37,325 nucleotides of DNA from Bacillota bacterium (GTDB lineage Bacteria > Bacillota > UBA4882 > UBA8346), in assembly GCA_023435225.1 (NCBI GenBank), contig JAEYRX010000047.1, positions 1-37,325 on the forward strand, read 5' to 3'. Below the pieces are notes generated by a model, which saw nothing but the letters and a program-made list of their open reading frames with translations, did no database searches and had not been told where the DNA came from. Of the stretch, positions 24,800 through 33,020 are shown piece by piece. A program made the translations under genes and the position numbers. Numbering within the stretch: position 1 is the stretch's first letter; every line of letters starts with the position of its first letter.

Positions 24800-25743
24800 A
24801 AATGAAGCCTTTAATAGTAATTGCCGGGCCTACAGCCGTCGGTAAAACTGATTTGGCAATAAGGTTAGCCGAGTATTTAAATACGGAAATTATCTCCGCT
24901 GATTCCATGCAAGTTTATAAATATATGAATATCGGAACGGCGAAACCGACTCCGGAACAACAGCGGCGTGTAACACATAATTTAATTAATCTGGTTGCGC
25001 CTGATCAGGATTTTTCAGTAGCTGATTATCAGGAATTATTCGACCAAACTGTTGAACGGATTATCTCCGCAGGAAAAATACCACTGGTAGCAGGTGGGAC
25101 CGGGTTATATATCCGGGCTTGTTTAAACTATTTTTCCTTTCAAGATCCAGGCGCTAATTATCAACTTCGGGAGGAATTAAAAACAGCAGCTTTAAATTCG
25201 GGAGAACCCGATTTTTTACACCGGCGTTTGCAGCAAGTAGATCCAATAACTGCCGGGCGGATACATCAAAATGATTCTCGGCGGATAATCAGAGCGCTTG
25301 AGGTTTTTTATCAAACCGGCACTCCGATCTCGTTTTTTCAGGAGCAGCGTAAAAGCATTCCTAAATATCGGACTATTTATATTCTTTTAGATCGAGATCG
25401 GGAAGAATTATACCGGCGGATCGAAGCCCGGGTTGATCTGATGATGGAGGAGGGACTGATAGCCGAAGTAGCAGATTTATTAGCAAGGGGTTACTCCCCG
25501 GAGTTAAAGTCGATGCAAAGCCTGGGTTATAAACAAATTGGCGACTATCTTCAAAAAAAAATTACCCTGGAACAAGCGGTTGATTTAACTAAACAACTTA
25601 CCAGAAATTATGCCAAACGCCAATTAACTTGGTTCCGGAAAGAACCGGTAGATCTTTGGATAAATATTAGCGATAATAATCGGGAATTTTTTGGGGAAAT
25701 CTTGAGTTATATTGAAGGTAGAATCAGCCAACATGTCGAATAA
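24796..25743 (+). CDS. miaA: tRNA dimethylallyltransferase MiaA
   Basis: 315 residues. P-loop GPTAVGKTDLA at residue 11, ADSMQVY, GTAKP and the VAGGTGLYI motif are those of MiaA, which transfers the dimethylallyl group to A37 of tRNAs reading UNN codons. ATG 24796 overlaps the mutL stop, and an alternative ATG lies two codons later. The mutL-miaA-hfq order is widely conserved in Bacillota. Confidence 0.96.
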   Translation: MKMKPLIVIAGPTAVGKTDLAIRLAEYLNTEIISADSMQVYKYMNIGTAKPTPEQQRRVTHNLINLVAPDQDFSVADYQELFDQTVERIISAGKIPLVAGGTGLYIRACLNYFSFQDPGANYQLREELKTAALNSGEPDFLHRRLQQVDPITAGRIHQNDSRRIIRALEVFYQTGTPISFFQEQRKSIPKYRTIYILLDRDREELYRRIEARVDLMMEEGLIAEVADLLARGYSPELKSMQSLGYKQIGDYLQKKITLEQAVDLTKQLTRNYAKRQLTWFRKEPVDLWINISDNNREFFGEILSYIEGRISQHVE

Positions 25744-25776
25744 CATATTTTAAACCATTTAGTGGAGGGAATCTAT

Positions 25777-26019
25777 ATGAACAAACCGGTTATAAATTTA
25801 CAGGATGGGTTTTTAAATCAAGTTCGTAAAGAAGGCATTGCCGTTACTATTTTTTTAATAAATGGTTTCCAATTACGTGGCATTGTTAAAGGTTTTGATA
25901 ATTTTACTATTATCCTGGATACCGAAGGAAAACAGGAAATGGTATATAAACATGCCGTTTCAACCATTATTCCAGCCAGAGCTTTACCGGAGTTAGTTCT
26001 GGATAAAAAAGAGGAATAA
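25777..26019 (+). CDS. hfq: RNA chaperone Hfq
   Basis: 80 residues, an Sm-like protein. Sm1 (NLQDGFLNQVRKEGIAVTIFL then NGFQLRGIVKGFD) and Sm2 (YKHAVSTIIPAR, equivalent to YKHAISTI) are both clear. It forms a hexameric ring that binds sRNA/mRNA. The GTG at 25762 overlaps the GGAGG site (25764-25768), so ATG 25777 is the start. Confidence 0.95.
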   Translation: MNKPVINLQDGFLNQVRKEGIAVTIFLINGFQLRGIVKGFDNFTIILDTEGKQEMVYKHAVSTIIPARALPELVLDKKEE

Positions 26020-26028
26020 TACATATAT

Positions 26029-26862
26029 ATGAATTTCACCAAAATGCATGGTCTCGGAAATGATTATGTCTACATTGATTGTTTCCGGGAAAAGGTCCCC
26101 AATCCGGAAAAACTAGCAGTTTTAATGAGTGACCGTCATTTTGGAGTCGGCGGAGATGGATTGGTATTAATTATGCCTTCCGATAATGCGGATGCCGGGA
26201 TGAGAATGTTTAACGCCGATGGCAGTGAAGCGGAAATGTGCGGAAACGCTATTCGCTGTGTGGGTAAGTTTCTTTACGAACACCGGATTGTTTCTCAAGA
26301 TTCTATTACTATTGAAACATTAGCCGGAGTAAAACATTTACAATTAGAAATTGTCAATAATAAAGTTGACTCTATCCGGGTTGATATGGGTGAACCTCAA
26401 TTAAATCCGGATTTGATACCGGTAAATATTACGGCTGAATTAGTTATTGCCGCTCCAATTGAAATTAAGGGCCGGCAATATCTATTTACCGCCGTATCTA
26501 TGGGAAATCCCCATTGTATAATTTTTGTCCCGGAAATAACCGATGAGATGGTTTTGGAGGATGGACCGGTTATTGAGGTTCATCAGTTATTTCCCCGGAA
26601 AACCAATGTGGAATTTATAAAAGTCATCTCTAAAAATCTTATTGTCATGAGAGTGTGGGAACGGGGAAGCGGTGAAACTTTGGCTTGCGGAACCGGAGCT
26701 TGTGCTTCGGTAGTGGCCGCTATCTTAAACGGTTTGACCGAACCGGTTGTCACAGTCAAACTACGGGGCGGGGATTTAACTGTTGAATGGGACAAATCGA
26801 CCAATCATGTTTATATGACCGGACCGGCGGTTGAAGTCTTCCGGGGCGAATGGTTAAATTAA
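26029..26862 (+). CDS. dapF: Diaminopimelate epimerase DapF
   Basis: 277 residues. The two catalytic cysteines are Cys71 (in EMCGNAIRC) and Cys220 (in ACGTGACAS), and the N-terminus MHGLGNDYV is typical. It converts LL- to meso-diaminopimelate for lysine and peptidoglycan. It starts 9 bp after hfq and ends at a strong terminator that overlaps its stop, so it is the last gene of the mutL-miaA-hfq-dapF unit. Confidence 0.96.
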   Translation: MNFTKMHGLGNDYVYIDCFREKVPNPEKLAVLMSDRHFGVGGDGLVLIMPSDNADAGMRMFNADGSEAEMCGNAIRCVGKFLYEHRIVSQDSITIETLAGVKHLQLEIVNNKVDSIRVDMGEPQLNPDLIPVNITAELVIAAPIEIKGRQYLFTAVSMGNPHCIIFVPEITDEMVLEDGPVIEVHQLFPRKTNVEFIKVISKNLIVMRVWERGSGETLACGTGACASVVAAILNGLTEPVVTVKLRGGDLTVEWDKSTNHVYMTGPAVEVFRGEWLN

Positions 26863-26880
26863 AAGGCCTTTGGCCTTTTT
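26861..26880 (+). terminator. Intrinsic terminator after dapF
   Basis: AAAAGGCC (26861-26868) pairs with GGCCTTTT (26872-26879) across a 3-nt loop and runs into T-rich sequence. Its first bases overlap the dapF stop codon. Confidence 0.85.
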
Positions 26881-26897
26881 GTTTTGTGAGAATGAAA

Positions 26898-26921
26898 TTA
26901 TAACATTGTCAATTGTTATAA
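26898..26921. promoter_or_regulatory. Palindrome in the pheA leader, candidate operator
   Basis: Perfect 8-bp arms TTATAACA and TGTTATAA separated by 8 bp, between the dapF terminator and the pheA start. The symmetry and position suggest a repressor site. No regulator can be named. Confidence 0.4.
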
Positions 26922-27001
26922 CCGGGATTATACGATCTTCATTACTTTTGCTTAACGCTTTTAGCCTTTCGCCTATATATAAGACAGAAAGGAATGATTA
27001 T

Positions 27002-27865
27002 TTGAAGATAGCTACTTTAGGCCCGCAAGGTACCTATTCCGAACAAGCCTCTTTTTTATTTGCCAAACGTTTAAAAAATCCCGTAAAAGAAACGGAAATT
27101 ATTTATACCAGTGTTTATAATTCATTACGTTTAGTACAAAATTTACAGGCGGATTATGCGGTAGTTCCAGCTGAAAATATGATCGACGGGTTAATTGGCT
27201 CTACTTTTGATGCCTTAATCGAGTTCCAGGATTTTGTTAAAGTCTGTGATGAAGTACATCTGCCTTTTTCCCATGTTTTAGCCGGACCACCCAATGTGGA
27301 ATGGGAAAAGCTGGAGCGGATTTATTCACATCCGTCACCCTTTAATCAATGTCAAAACCATTTGGACGAATATTTCGCCGGAATTGAATTAATCCCGGTA
27401 ATTTCGACGGCCGAAGCGGCCCGGAAAGTAATGCTGGATCCGGCTAAATCTTCCGCGGCCATTTGTAGTCCGGAAATGGCCAAAACAAATAAAATGCAGA
27501 TTTATGAAAAAGAGATACAAGATTACACGTATAACGAAACCCGCTTTTTAGTTTGTGCTTTAAAAGACGGAGAACCAACCGGGAACGACCGCACTCTTTT
27601 AGCGGTAAGATACGGTTCCAATCGCCCGGGACAACTTTATCAGAGTGTAAAATATTTGGCCGATGCCGGGATTGATCTTACTTTTATTCAGTCGCGTCCT
27701 TATAAAGTAAAACCTCAGGAATATGTCTTATTATTTGAGTTCAAGGGACATAAATCAGTACCGGAATGCGAATCCGCCATGAAAAATATTGAACTGCAAG
27801 TCCGGGCTTTAGATGGTTGGAAAAAAATACTTGGCAGTTATCCCAAACGTGAAAGAGAAGAATAA
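27002..27865 (+). CDS. pheA: Prephenate dehydratase with ACT domain
   Basis: 287 residues from TTG 27002, which has AAAGGA at 26988-26993. The frame is open upstream to 26870, but that stretch includes the terminator/operator region and gives no family similarity. The catalytic domain shows GPQGTYSEQA, VVPAENMIDG (a variant of the usual P-x-ENS) and NETRF with Thr180. The C-terminal ACT domain (QSRPYKVKPQEYVLLFEF) would bind phenylalanine. It converts prephenate to phenylpyruvate in phenylalanine synthesis. The next gene starts 3 bp later, so they form an operon. Confidence 0.88.
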   Translation: MKIATLGPQGTYSEQASFLFAKRLKNPVKETEIIYTSVYNSLRLVQNLQADYAVVPAENMIDGLIGSTFDALIEFQDFVKVCDEVHLPFSHVLAGPPNVEWEKLERIYSHPSPFNQCQNHLDEYFAGIELIPVISTAEAARKVMLDPAKSSAAICSPEMAKTNKMQIYEKEIQDYTYNETRFLVCALKDGEPTGNDRTLLAVRYGSNRPGQLYQSVKYLADAGIDLTFIQSRPYKVKPQEYVLLFEFKGHKSVPECESAMKNIELQVRALDGWKKILGSYPKREREE

Positions 27866-27868
27866 CAG

Positions 27869-29110
27869 ATGCGTTTAACAACTATAGTTTTAGAAGATAT
27901 TGACCGGATTGAACAGGAATTAGAATCGGAATTTAAAAAAATCTCCCGGATTGCTTTAATAAACCAGCAAAAAATGTTGGAAGTTTTTCAGACTGAAAGA
28001 ATAGGCGTACACCATTTTCAAACAACTACCGGATATGGTTATCATGATTCCGGCAGGGATGCTTTGGAAAAGGTATTTGCCGGAGTTTTCAAAGCTGAGT
28101 CAGCTCTGGTCCGTCAACAGTTGGTATCAGGCACTCATGCTATCGCTTGCGCTATTTTAGGCAATCTTACTCCCGATGATGAATTATTAATTGCTTCAGG
28201 ATTTCCCTATGAGACTCTAATGGGTGTATTAGGTTTGGAAGCTAATCAAACAGAGTCAATTAGCCAAACTGCCGGTTTTAAAGTCCGGGTGGTTCCTTTA
28301 TTGGCTGACGGAGCGATTGACCTCGATGAACTGGCTATAGCGGTCAATGAAAAAACAAAAATGGCTTTTTTTCAACGTTCATGCGGTTATTCAGATCGGC
28401 CATCCTTAAGTTTGGAAGAGTTGGCAACCGCTTTTCGGCTTTTGAGGCAAAAAAAATCCAATATATTAATTATGGTTGATAATTGTTATGGCGAATTTGT
28501 TGAAGAAAAAGAACCTATAGAAATTGGCGCCGATTTAATCGCCGGTTCTTTGATAAAAAATCCCGGAGGTTGTTTAATACCAAGCGGTGGTTATATAGCC
28601 GGCAAGAGCAACCCGGTTTGGAAAGCATCGGAACGGCTTTATGTTCCCAAAATCGGTGGAGAAATTGGTCCATCATTAGTCAATCTGCAATTATTTTTTC
28701 AAGGATTTTTCGAGGCGCCGCACCGGGTAGGAGAAATGTTAAAAGGCGCTGTATTAGCGGCTAAACTTTTTGAAACCATCGGTTACCGGGTTTCACCCCG
28801 ACCAAGTGAGCTCCGGACTGATATTATACAAAAAATCTATTTTAAATCAGCTGAGGATTTGATTGGTTTTTGTCAGGCGGTTCAAAGAAATTCACCGGTT
28901 GAATCAAATGTTTTACCGGTACCGGCGGAGATGCCCGGTTATATTCACCATGTAATAATGGGTGGCGGTACTTTTATATCCGGTGCTACCAGTGAGTTTT
29001 CAGCCGATGCTCCTATTGTTCCGCCATATATCGCTTTCCTCCAGGGTGGGCTCTCTTATACTCAGATTAAACTTAGTCTGGCTGGAATTTTCCAAGAAAG
29101 ATTAAAATAA
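27869..29110 (+). CDS. PLP-dependent methionine gamma-lyase family protein (YnbB-like, 'aluminum resistance')
   Basis: 413 residues of the fold-type I PLP family related to cystathionine lyases. GIGVHHFQTTTGYGYHDSGR-type N-terminus, QLVSGTHAIACAILG, VDNCYGEF and the Schiff-base Lys230 in GSLIKNPGG match the YnbB family of Bacillota, whose gene lies near hfq in B. subtilis. The true substrate is not settled in the family. It is tightly coupled to pheA. Confidence 0.88.
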   Translation: MRLTTIVLEDIDRIEQELESEFKKISRIALINQQKMLEVFQTERIGVHHFQTTTGYGYHDSGRDALEKVFAGVFKAESALVRQQLVSGTHAIACAILGNLTPDDELLIASGFPYETLMGVLGLEANQTESISQTAGFKVRVVPLLADGAIDLDELAIAVNEKTKMAFFQRSCGYSDRPSLSLEELATAFRLLRQKKSNILIMVDNCYGEFVEEKEPIEIGADLIAGSLIKNPGGCLIPSGGYIAGKSNPVWKASERLYVPKIGGEIGPSLVNLQLFFQGFFEAPHRVGEMLKGAVLAAKLFETIGYRVSPRPSELRTDIIQKIYFKSAEDLIGFCQAVQRNSPVESNVLPVPAEMPGYIHHVIMGGGTFISGATSEFSADAPIVPPYIAFLQGGLSYTQIKLSLAGIFQERLK

Positions 29111-29199
29111 AACTTCGGCATATAAAACAAAAATCTCCATATTTGCTGCTTGGGACAGGATAAAAAACAACTCTGAATATTTTAGATATGAAGCAGGAA

Positions 29200-29218
29200 T
29201 CACCCTCAATTAGGGTGA
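29200..29218 (+). other. Small perfect hairpin in the leader of the zinc-ribbon gene
   Basis: TCACCCT and AGGGTGA pair around a 5-nt loop. No T run follows, so it is not a classical terminator. Its right arm ends 23 nt before the GAGGTG site of the next gene. Confidence 0.4.
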
Positions 29219-29253
29219 AGTATTTAAAAGAGTAAACCTTTGAGGTGAAAAAA

Positions 29254-29628
29254 ATGAACCCAATTATTGCCCTGGTAATAAAAATTATTATTGCCGCACC
29301 TTTTGCATTCTGGCTTTATCGCGACTCCAGAGGCCGGGATTATTCTTGGATTTTTTGGACCATTGCTCCGTTTATTACAATTTTTTCTCCCTTATTGTTA
29401 GCAGTCTTTTTTCCGGTTTTTATTGTAGGGCTTTATTTGATTCTCCGGCCAAAAGGGGAAATGGATAACTGTCCGCATTGTAGAAAAAAAATTCATTCAA
29501 TCTTAACCATATGCCCTTTCTGTCAAAAAGAAGCTAAGCGAGAATGCCTCCATTGCCACGAACCGGTTCCCTGGAATGCGGATCAGTGTCCGTACTGTAA
29601 ATCCAGAGCTCTTACTAGTAAAAGCTGA
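29254..29628 (+). CDS. Membrane protein with double zinc ribbon
   Basis: 124 residues from ATG 29254 (GAGGTG at 29242-29247, 6-nt spacing; the in-frame GTG at 29245 overlaps that site). Two hydrophobic helices (about residues 4-18 and 30-64) are followed by four CxxC knuckles: CPHC, CPFC, CLHC and CPYC, enough for two zinc ribbons. I do not recognise a named family; such proteins are usually annotated zinc-ribbon domain-containing. No functional partner is evident. Confidence 0.75.
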   Translation: MNPIIALVIKIIIAAPFAFWLYRDSRGRDYSWIFWTIAPFITIFSPLLLAVFFPVFIVGLYLILRPKGEMDNCPHCRKKIHSILTICPFCQKEAKRECLHCHEPVPWNADQCPYCKSRALTSKS

Positions 29629-29707
29629 AAAATTAATCTAGTTTTTAAAGAGGGAAGCGGTATCCCGGGACTTTACAATTTTTAATCTGCCATAGGGAGG
29701 CGCTGAT

Positions 29708-30631
29708 TTGATGAGTCTTCACCCCCAGCGAATCGACAATTTAATTGATTTCCTGGATAAAGTGGAATCAAATCTTAATATTACGGATTCTTCTAATTGC
29801 AAAAAAGAAGAATTAATCGAAAAGCTACGCTTGGAAGTTATTGAAGTTTTAAAAATGGCTTTTCTAGAAGGCGATCGGACAATCCGGAGAAGCGCCGTCT
29901 ATGGTTTAAGTAAAATAGGGCTAGACCATTCTTTGAATTTTTTTATTGATGCTTTAAACGATCCTGATGAACATGTTCGCGGTTGGGCGGCTGAGGCTTT
30001 AGGCAGACTGCATGACTCGCGTTCTATTATTCCTTTAATCAAAGCGTTGGCCGATGATAATCAATATGTTTGTTTTAACGTAGCTAATGCCTTAAAGCAT
30101 TTTTATCCTGATCAAATAATCAACCAGTTGACCAGAGCCCTACAGGACCCGGATTATCAAATTCGGCGCCGGGTTTGTAAGCTATTGGGCGAATTATGTG
30201 ATCAACGAGTTACTGAAGCAATAATTTCAGCTTTAAAAGATGAAGAGCCTGGTGTTCGTTATGAAGCCGCTGAAGCTTTGCGAAAATTAAAGAATACTTC
30301 TTCAATTTTGCCTTTAATTTCTGCCCTAAATGACCAGAGTTACGATGTTCGGACTGTAGCTATTATCGCATTGGGTTCTTTTGGAGATGAACGAGCAATT
30401 GAACCTTTAATTGCAATGTTAATTGAACAGAAAGACCACCGACATGCTTGTATAGACGCTTTAAGAAATTTATGCGGTGAAGAGCAGTTGGAACCGCTTT
30501 ATGATCTCATCCGCTCTTGTAAAAAAATGATCAGTGAAACTTCCAGCACAATTTTAGATAAGATATATCATAAAAGGGCTCCAAACGAGGAAGCTAAACA
30601 CGAATGGTATCAAAGAATGGGTAATAACTAA
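29708..30631 (+). CDS. HEAT-repeat protein
   Basis: 307 residues with about six HEAT/PBS-lyase-type repeats of roughly 31 residues, from FIDALNDPDEHVRGWAAEAL through LISALNDQSYDVRTVAIIAL, after an acidic N-terminal helix. These are protein-binding scaffolds; no catalytic motif is visible. TTG 29708 lies 7 nt from GGGAGG (29695-29700) and the next codon is ATG (29711), so either could start it. Function unknown. Confidence 0.82.
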   Translation: MMSLHPQRIDNLIDFLDKVESNLNITDSSNCKKEELIEKLRLEVIEVLKMAFLEGDRTIRRSAVYGLSKIGLDHSLNFFIDALNDPDEHVRGWAAEALGRLHDSRSIIPLIKALADDNQYVCFNVANALKHFYPDQIINQLTRALQDPDYQIRRRVCKLLGELCDQRVTEAIISALKDEEPGVRYEAAEALRKLKNTSSILPLISALNDQSYDVRTVAIIALGSFGDERAIEPLIAMLIEQKDHRHACIDALRNLCGEEQLEPLYDLIRSCKKMISETSSTILDKIYHKRAPNEEAKHEWYQRMGNN

Positions 30632-30661
30632 AAATTCAAGGAGTTTATAGATTAACCGGAA

Positions 30662-31426
30662 ATGAAAAAAATAAATATATTACTTACTAATGATGATGGA
30701 TTTCATGCCGAGGGCATACAAACCTTATTTAACTTTCTTAAAGATATTTCCCGAGTTACGATAATTGCTCCTGATCGAGAAAGAAGTGCGGTTGGACACG
30801 GGATTACTATGCACCAACCTTTAAGAGCGGCTCAAATACAGATTAATGATTCTACTCATTATTTAATTAATGGAACTCCGGCTGATTGCGTAAAGCTGGG
30901 AGTTGAGTACTTAATGAAAAACAATCCTCCGGATATTGTAATATCAGGAATTAATCGCGGTCCGAATTTGGGCGGCGACATTTTATATTCCGGAACAGTT
31001 TCTGCTGCTGTCGAAGGCACTTTTTATAAAATTCCGAGTTTGGCCGCTTCTTTATCGGATTATGGGCAAGCCGACTTCTCCCCGGCAGCTGTTTTTATTC
31101 GAAATAATCTTAATCAGCTTTTGGAGTTAGCTAACAAAGCTACTTTAAATCTTAATTTTCCGGCGCTAAAGACGGATGGCAATTATAACGGAGTCCGTTT
31201 TACCAGATTAGGAGTTAGGCTTTATCAGAATGTTTTTGAAGAAAGAATTGATCCCCGCGGCCAATCTTATTACTGGATGGGCGGAGAACCGGTCCAGTGT
31301 ATTCAAGATCCGGATACCGATATTCAAGCAGTCAATGACGGTTTTATCTCAATTACTCCTTTACAGCTTGACTTAACTGATACTAATTTTTTAGTAAATA
31401 TTGGCAATAATTCCTTTGTAATATGA
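30662..31426 (+). CDS. surE: 5'/3'-nucleotidase SurE
   Basis: 254 residues. The N-terminal metal site LLTNDDG and DRERSAVGHGIT, NGTPADC and SGINRGPNLG..ILYSGTVSAA are diagnostic of SurE, a divalent-metal nucleoside monophosphate phosphatase. The ribosome site is weak: GGAG lies about 20 nt away, with GGAAATG adjacent to the start. Confidence 0.94.
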   Translation: MKKINILLTNDDGFHAEGIQTLFNFLKDISRVTIIAPDRERSAVGHGITMHQPLRAAQIQINDSTHYLINGTPADCVKLGVEYLMKNNPPDIVISGINRGPNLGGDILYSGTVSAAVEGTFYKIPSLAASLSDYGQADFSPAAVFIRNNLNQLLELANKATLNLNFPALKTDGNYNGVRFTRLGVRLYQNVFEERIDPRGQSYYWMGGEPVQCIQDPDTDIQAVNDGFISITPLQLDLTDTNFLVNIGNNSFVI

Positions 31427-31476
31427 TGAAACTATTCTAATATTGCTTTTAAGTAGTAGTTTAGGAGGCATAGAGC

Positions 31477-31533
31477 TTGGCAAAGGGACTGATGATGGAA
31501 ACAATATGGTATAATTTTTTACGAATTGGTTAA
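31477..31533 (+). CDS. Candidate 18-residue small ORF
   Basis: TTG start with perfect AGGAGG at 31463-31468 and 8-nt spacing; peptide MAKGLMMETIWYNFLRIG. The ribosome site is as good as any in the window, but the peptide is very short. The tail ETIWYNFLRIG faintly recalls the beginning of YqzL-type small proteins, so it could be a truncated relative. A TATAAT lies inside it (31510-31515). Confidence 0.3.
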   Translation: MAKGLMMETIWYNFLRIG

Positions 31534-31639
31534 GTTTATTTTATGTAAAGACATAATATAATTAATAGAAAATACAAATTTAATAATATTCTTTTCGAAG
31601 GAGGAATTCAAAATTTAATGAAGAAATAATAAATTGTTA

Positions 31640-31656
31640 ATAATCCTTGGGATTAT
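31640..31656 (+). other. Short perfect hairpin before the 31686 gene
   Basis: ATAATCC and GGATTAT pair around a 3-nt loop, followed by GTTTTC. It lies 15 nt upstream of the GGGAGGG ribosome site of the next gene. Upstream, AAGGAGG near 31600 precedes only a few codons. It may be a leftover attenuator or nothing. Confidence 0.35.
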
Positions 31657-31685
31657 GTTTTCAAATAAAAAGGGAGGGATGCTCT

Positions 31686-32099
31686 ATGATTCAAATCAGT
31701 CGAGAAGATCTCTTACTGGCCCTGAAGAGGTTTAAGGGGATTGCTAAACAGGATTTACTCCCCCATAACCTGGACCCACATTCTGATTATTGGAAAACAC
31801 ACGCTGAAGCGCGCCGCGAAACTTACGCCAAGCTGATTGAGTTGGTTGAAGGTGAAGGCATCGAAAAAGCGTGTGTTTTTGCTTATTCAGAGTATCAAAA
31901 CTTGCCGGTAATATCATCATCAAATGACAATCCAGCAGTGAAAGGCCATCTCCAGGCGTTGGAAATGTTTTTTAACGTAGTAGGCATCGCAATCGATATG
32001 ATAAGGAAAATGATTGAAGAGCATAAAGAGCTTAGTCAACTAATACATTTTACCCCGCAATTTCAAGAAGATTATTCAAGTTCCAATTTAGTTGTATAG
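31686..32099 (+). CDS. Hypothetical protein, unrecognised
   Basis: 137 residues from ATG 31686, supported by GGGAGGG at 31672-31678 with 7-nt spacing; the open frame upstream to 31647 has no site. Soluble, helix-rich, no signal peptide. Notable segments are DLLPHNLDPHSDYWKTHAEAR (His/Asp-rich), a basic-acidic middle and an amphipathic helix VVGIAIDMIRKMIEEHKELS. I do not recognise the family. It ends in a terminator shared with convergent lexA. Confidence 0.7.
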   Translation: MIQISREDLLLALKRFKGIAKQDLLPHNLDPHSDYWKTHAEARRETYAKLIELVEGEGIEKACVFAYSEYQNLPVISSSNDNPAVKGHLQALEMFFNVVGIAIDMIRKMIEEHKELSQLIHFTPQFQEDYSSSNLVV

Positions 32100-32124
32100 A
32101 AAATTCTTTTGTATTTAATTATTA

Positions 32125-32155
32125 AGCCAAGGAGTTTTAAATTCCTTGGCTCTTA
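32125..32155. terminator. Bidirectional terminator between the 31686 gene and lexA
   Basis: AGCCAAGGA (32125-32133) pairs with TCCTTGGCT (32143-32151) around a 9-nt loop. T-rich sequence follows on the plus strand and A-rich sequence precedes it, so it can serve both convergent genes. Confidence 0.85.
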
Positions 32156-32162
32156 TTTTATT

Positions 32163-32786
32163 CTAATGGAATTTCCTGACCAAACCAACTACCTTACCTA
32201 AAATTTGAACATTAGTGGAAATGATCGGTTCATAGCGCTCGTTTTCCGGTTGCAATCGTACATAAGTCGTTTCTTTATAAAACCTTTTTACTGTTGCTTC
32301 ATCTTCAAGCAAAGCTACGACAATTTCCCCGTTTATAGCAGTAGAATCACGGTTTACGATTACTAAATCACCATCGAAGATACCGGCATTAATCATACTG
32401 TCTCCTTTGACCCGCAACATAAAAACCTCTTCCGAACGGGTAAAATCACGGGGGATCGGAAAGTAATCTTGAATATTTTGTTCGGCTAGAATCGGTTCTC
32501 CGGCAGTAACGGCGCCGACAATTGGGACATTAAGTAAATTTTTATAGATTGATTCATTATAAGAAACCGGGCCGCCATTAAGGACTTCAATAGCTCTGGG
32601 TTTTGTCGGATCTCGCCTTATATATCCCAATTGTTCCAGTTTTTCGAGTTGGGCATGTACTGAGGAACTGGAACTTAAACCAACCGCTTCCCCAATCTCC
32701 CTGACTGAAGGGGGATAACCTTTATTCTCAACTTCTTTTAATATAAAATCCATGATTTCCTGCTGGCGTTCGGTTAAATCATCCAT
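32163..32786 (-). CDS. lexA: SOS repressor LexA
   Basis: 207 residues. The N-terminal winged HTH includes YPPSVREIGEAVGLSSSSSV. The self-cleavage site is Ala95-Gly96 (in VTAGEP), and the catalytic dyad is Ser130 (GDSMI) and Lys167 (ATVKRF). ATG 32786 has AGGAGG 7 nt upstream; a longer in-frame start at 32816 lies before that site and is rejected. It represses its own gene and the divergent yneA-like unit through the three boxes between them. A microrepeat lies in its leader (32803-32827). Confidence 0.97.
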   Translation of the reverse strand: MDDLTERQQEIMDFILKEVENKGYPPSVREIGEAVGLSSSSSVHAQLEKLEQLGYIRRDPTKPRAIEVLNGGPVSYNESIYKNLLNVPIVGAVTAGEPILAEQNIQDYFPIPRDFTRSEEVFMLRVKGDSMINAGIFDGDLVIVNRDSTAINGEIVVALLEDEATVKRFYKETTYVRLQPENERYEPIISTNVQILGKVVGLVRKFH

Positions 32787-32802
32787 TTTTATTCCTCCTT
32801 TA

Positions 32803-32827
32803 TAGGCGATAGGCAACAGGCGACAGG
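32803..32827. repeat. AGGCGAC/AGGCAAC microrepeat in the lexA leader
   Basis: Tandem ATAGGCGATAGGCAACAGG-type units just upstream of the lexA ribosome site. A partner arm is not obvious, but AGGTATT/AATACCT nearby can form a small leader hairpin. Confidence 0.5.
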
Positions 32828-32900
32828 AAAGGTATTTATTTTAGTTTTCTAATATTATCAATACCTGTTTTTTGCCCATGGTTTGGTTTAATTCGACCTT

Positions 32901-32929
32901 ATTATAACATAGATAAAAAAAAATTACAA
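32901..32929 (-). promoter_or_regulatory. lexA promoter
   Basis: On the minus strand, TTGTAA (32929-32924), a 17-bp spacer and TATAAT (32906-32901). The -35 overlaps LexA box 1, which gives autorepression a clear mechanism. Confidence 0.75.
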
Positions 32930-32940
32930 ACATTTGTTCG
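32927..32940. promoter_or_regulatory. LexA box 1
   Basis: CAAACATTTGTTCG, close to the Gram-positive consensus CGAACnnnnGTTCG. It overlaps the lexA -35. Confidence 0.8.
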
Positions 32941-32948
32941 TTTTTTAC

Positions 32949-32977
32949 TTGACTAGAACAATTGTTCGTGTTAAAAT
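32949..32977 (+). promoter_or_regulatory. yneA-like promoter
   Basis: TTGACT (32949-32954), 17-bp spacer, TAAAAT (32972-32977). LexA box 2 fills the spacer. Confidence 0.8.
32955..32968. promoter_or_regulatory. LexA box 2
   Basis: AGAACAATTGTTCG, a perfect 12-bp palindrome GAACAATTGTTC, placed between the -35 and -10 of the yneA-like promoter. Confidence 0.88.
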
Positions 32978-32986
32978 AATATCAGT

Positions 32987-33000
32987 AGAACAAGTGTTTG
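32987..33000. promoter_or_regulatory. LexA box 3
   Basis: AGAACAAGTGTTTG, one half-site degenerate, located just past the expected transcription start of the yneA-like unit. Confidence 0.75.
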
Positions 33001-33020
33001 ATATAAGGAGTGATGCACGG

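Noticed and set aside
26870..27001. A 44-residue N-terminal extension of prephenate dehydratase
   Set aside because: It starts inside the dapF terminator, includes the palindrome, has no ribosome site and no family similarity. TTG 27002 with AAAGGA fits better.
29189..29236. 15-residue ORF before the zinc-ribbon gene
   Set aside because: It has no ribosome site and overlaps a hairpin.
32934..33020. Longer start for the YneA-like protein
   Set aside because: The stretch is the promoter and LexA operator.
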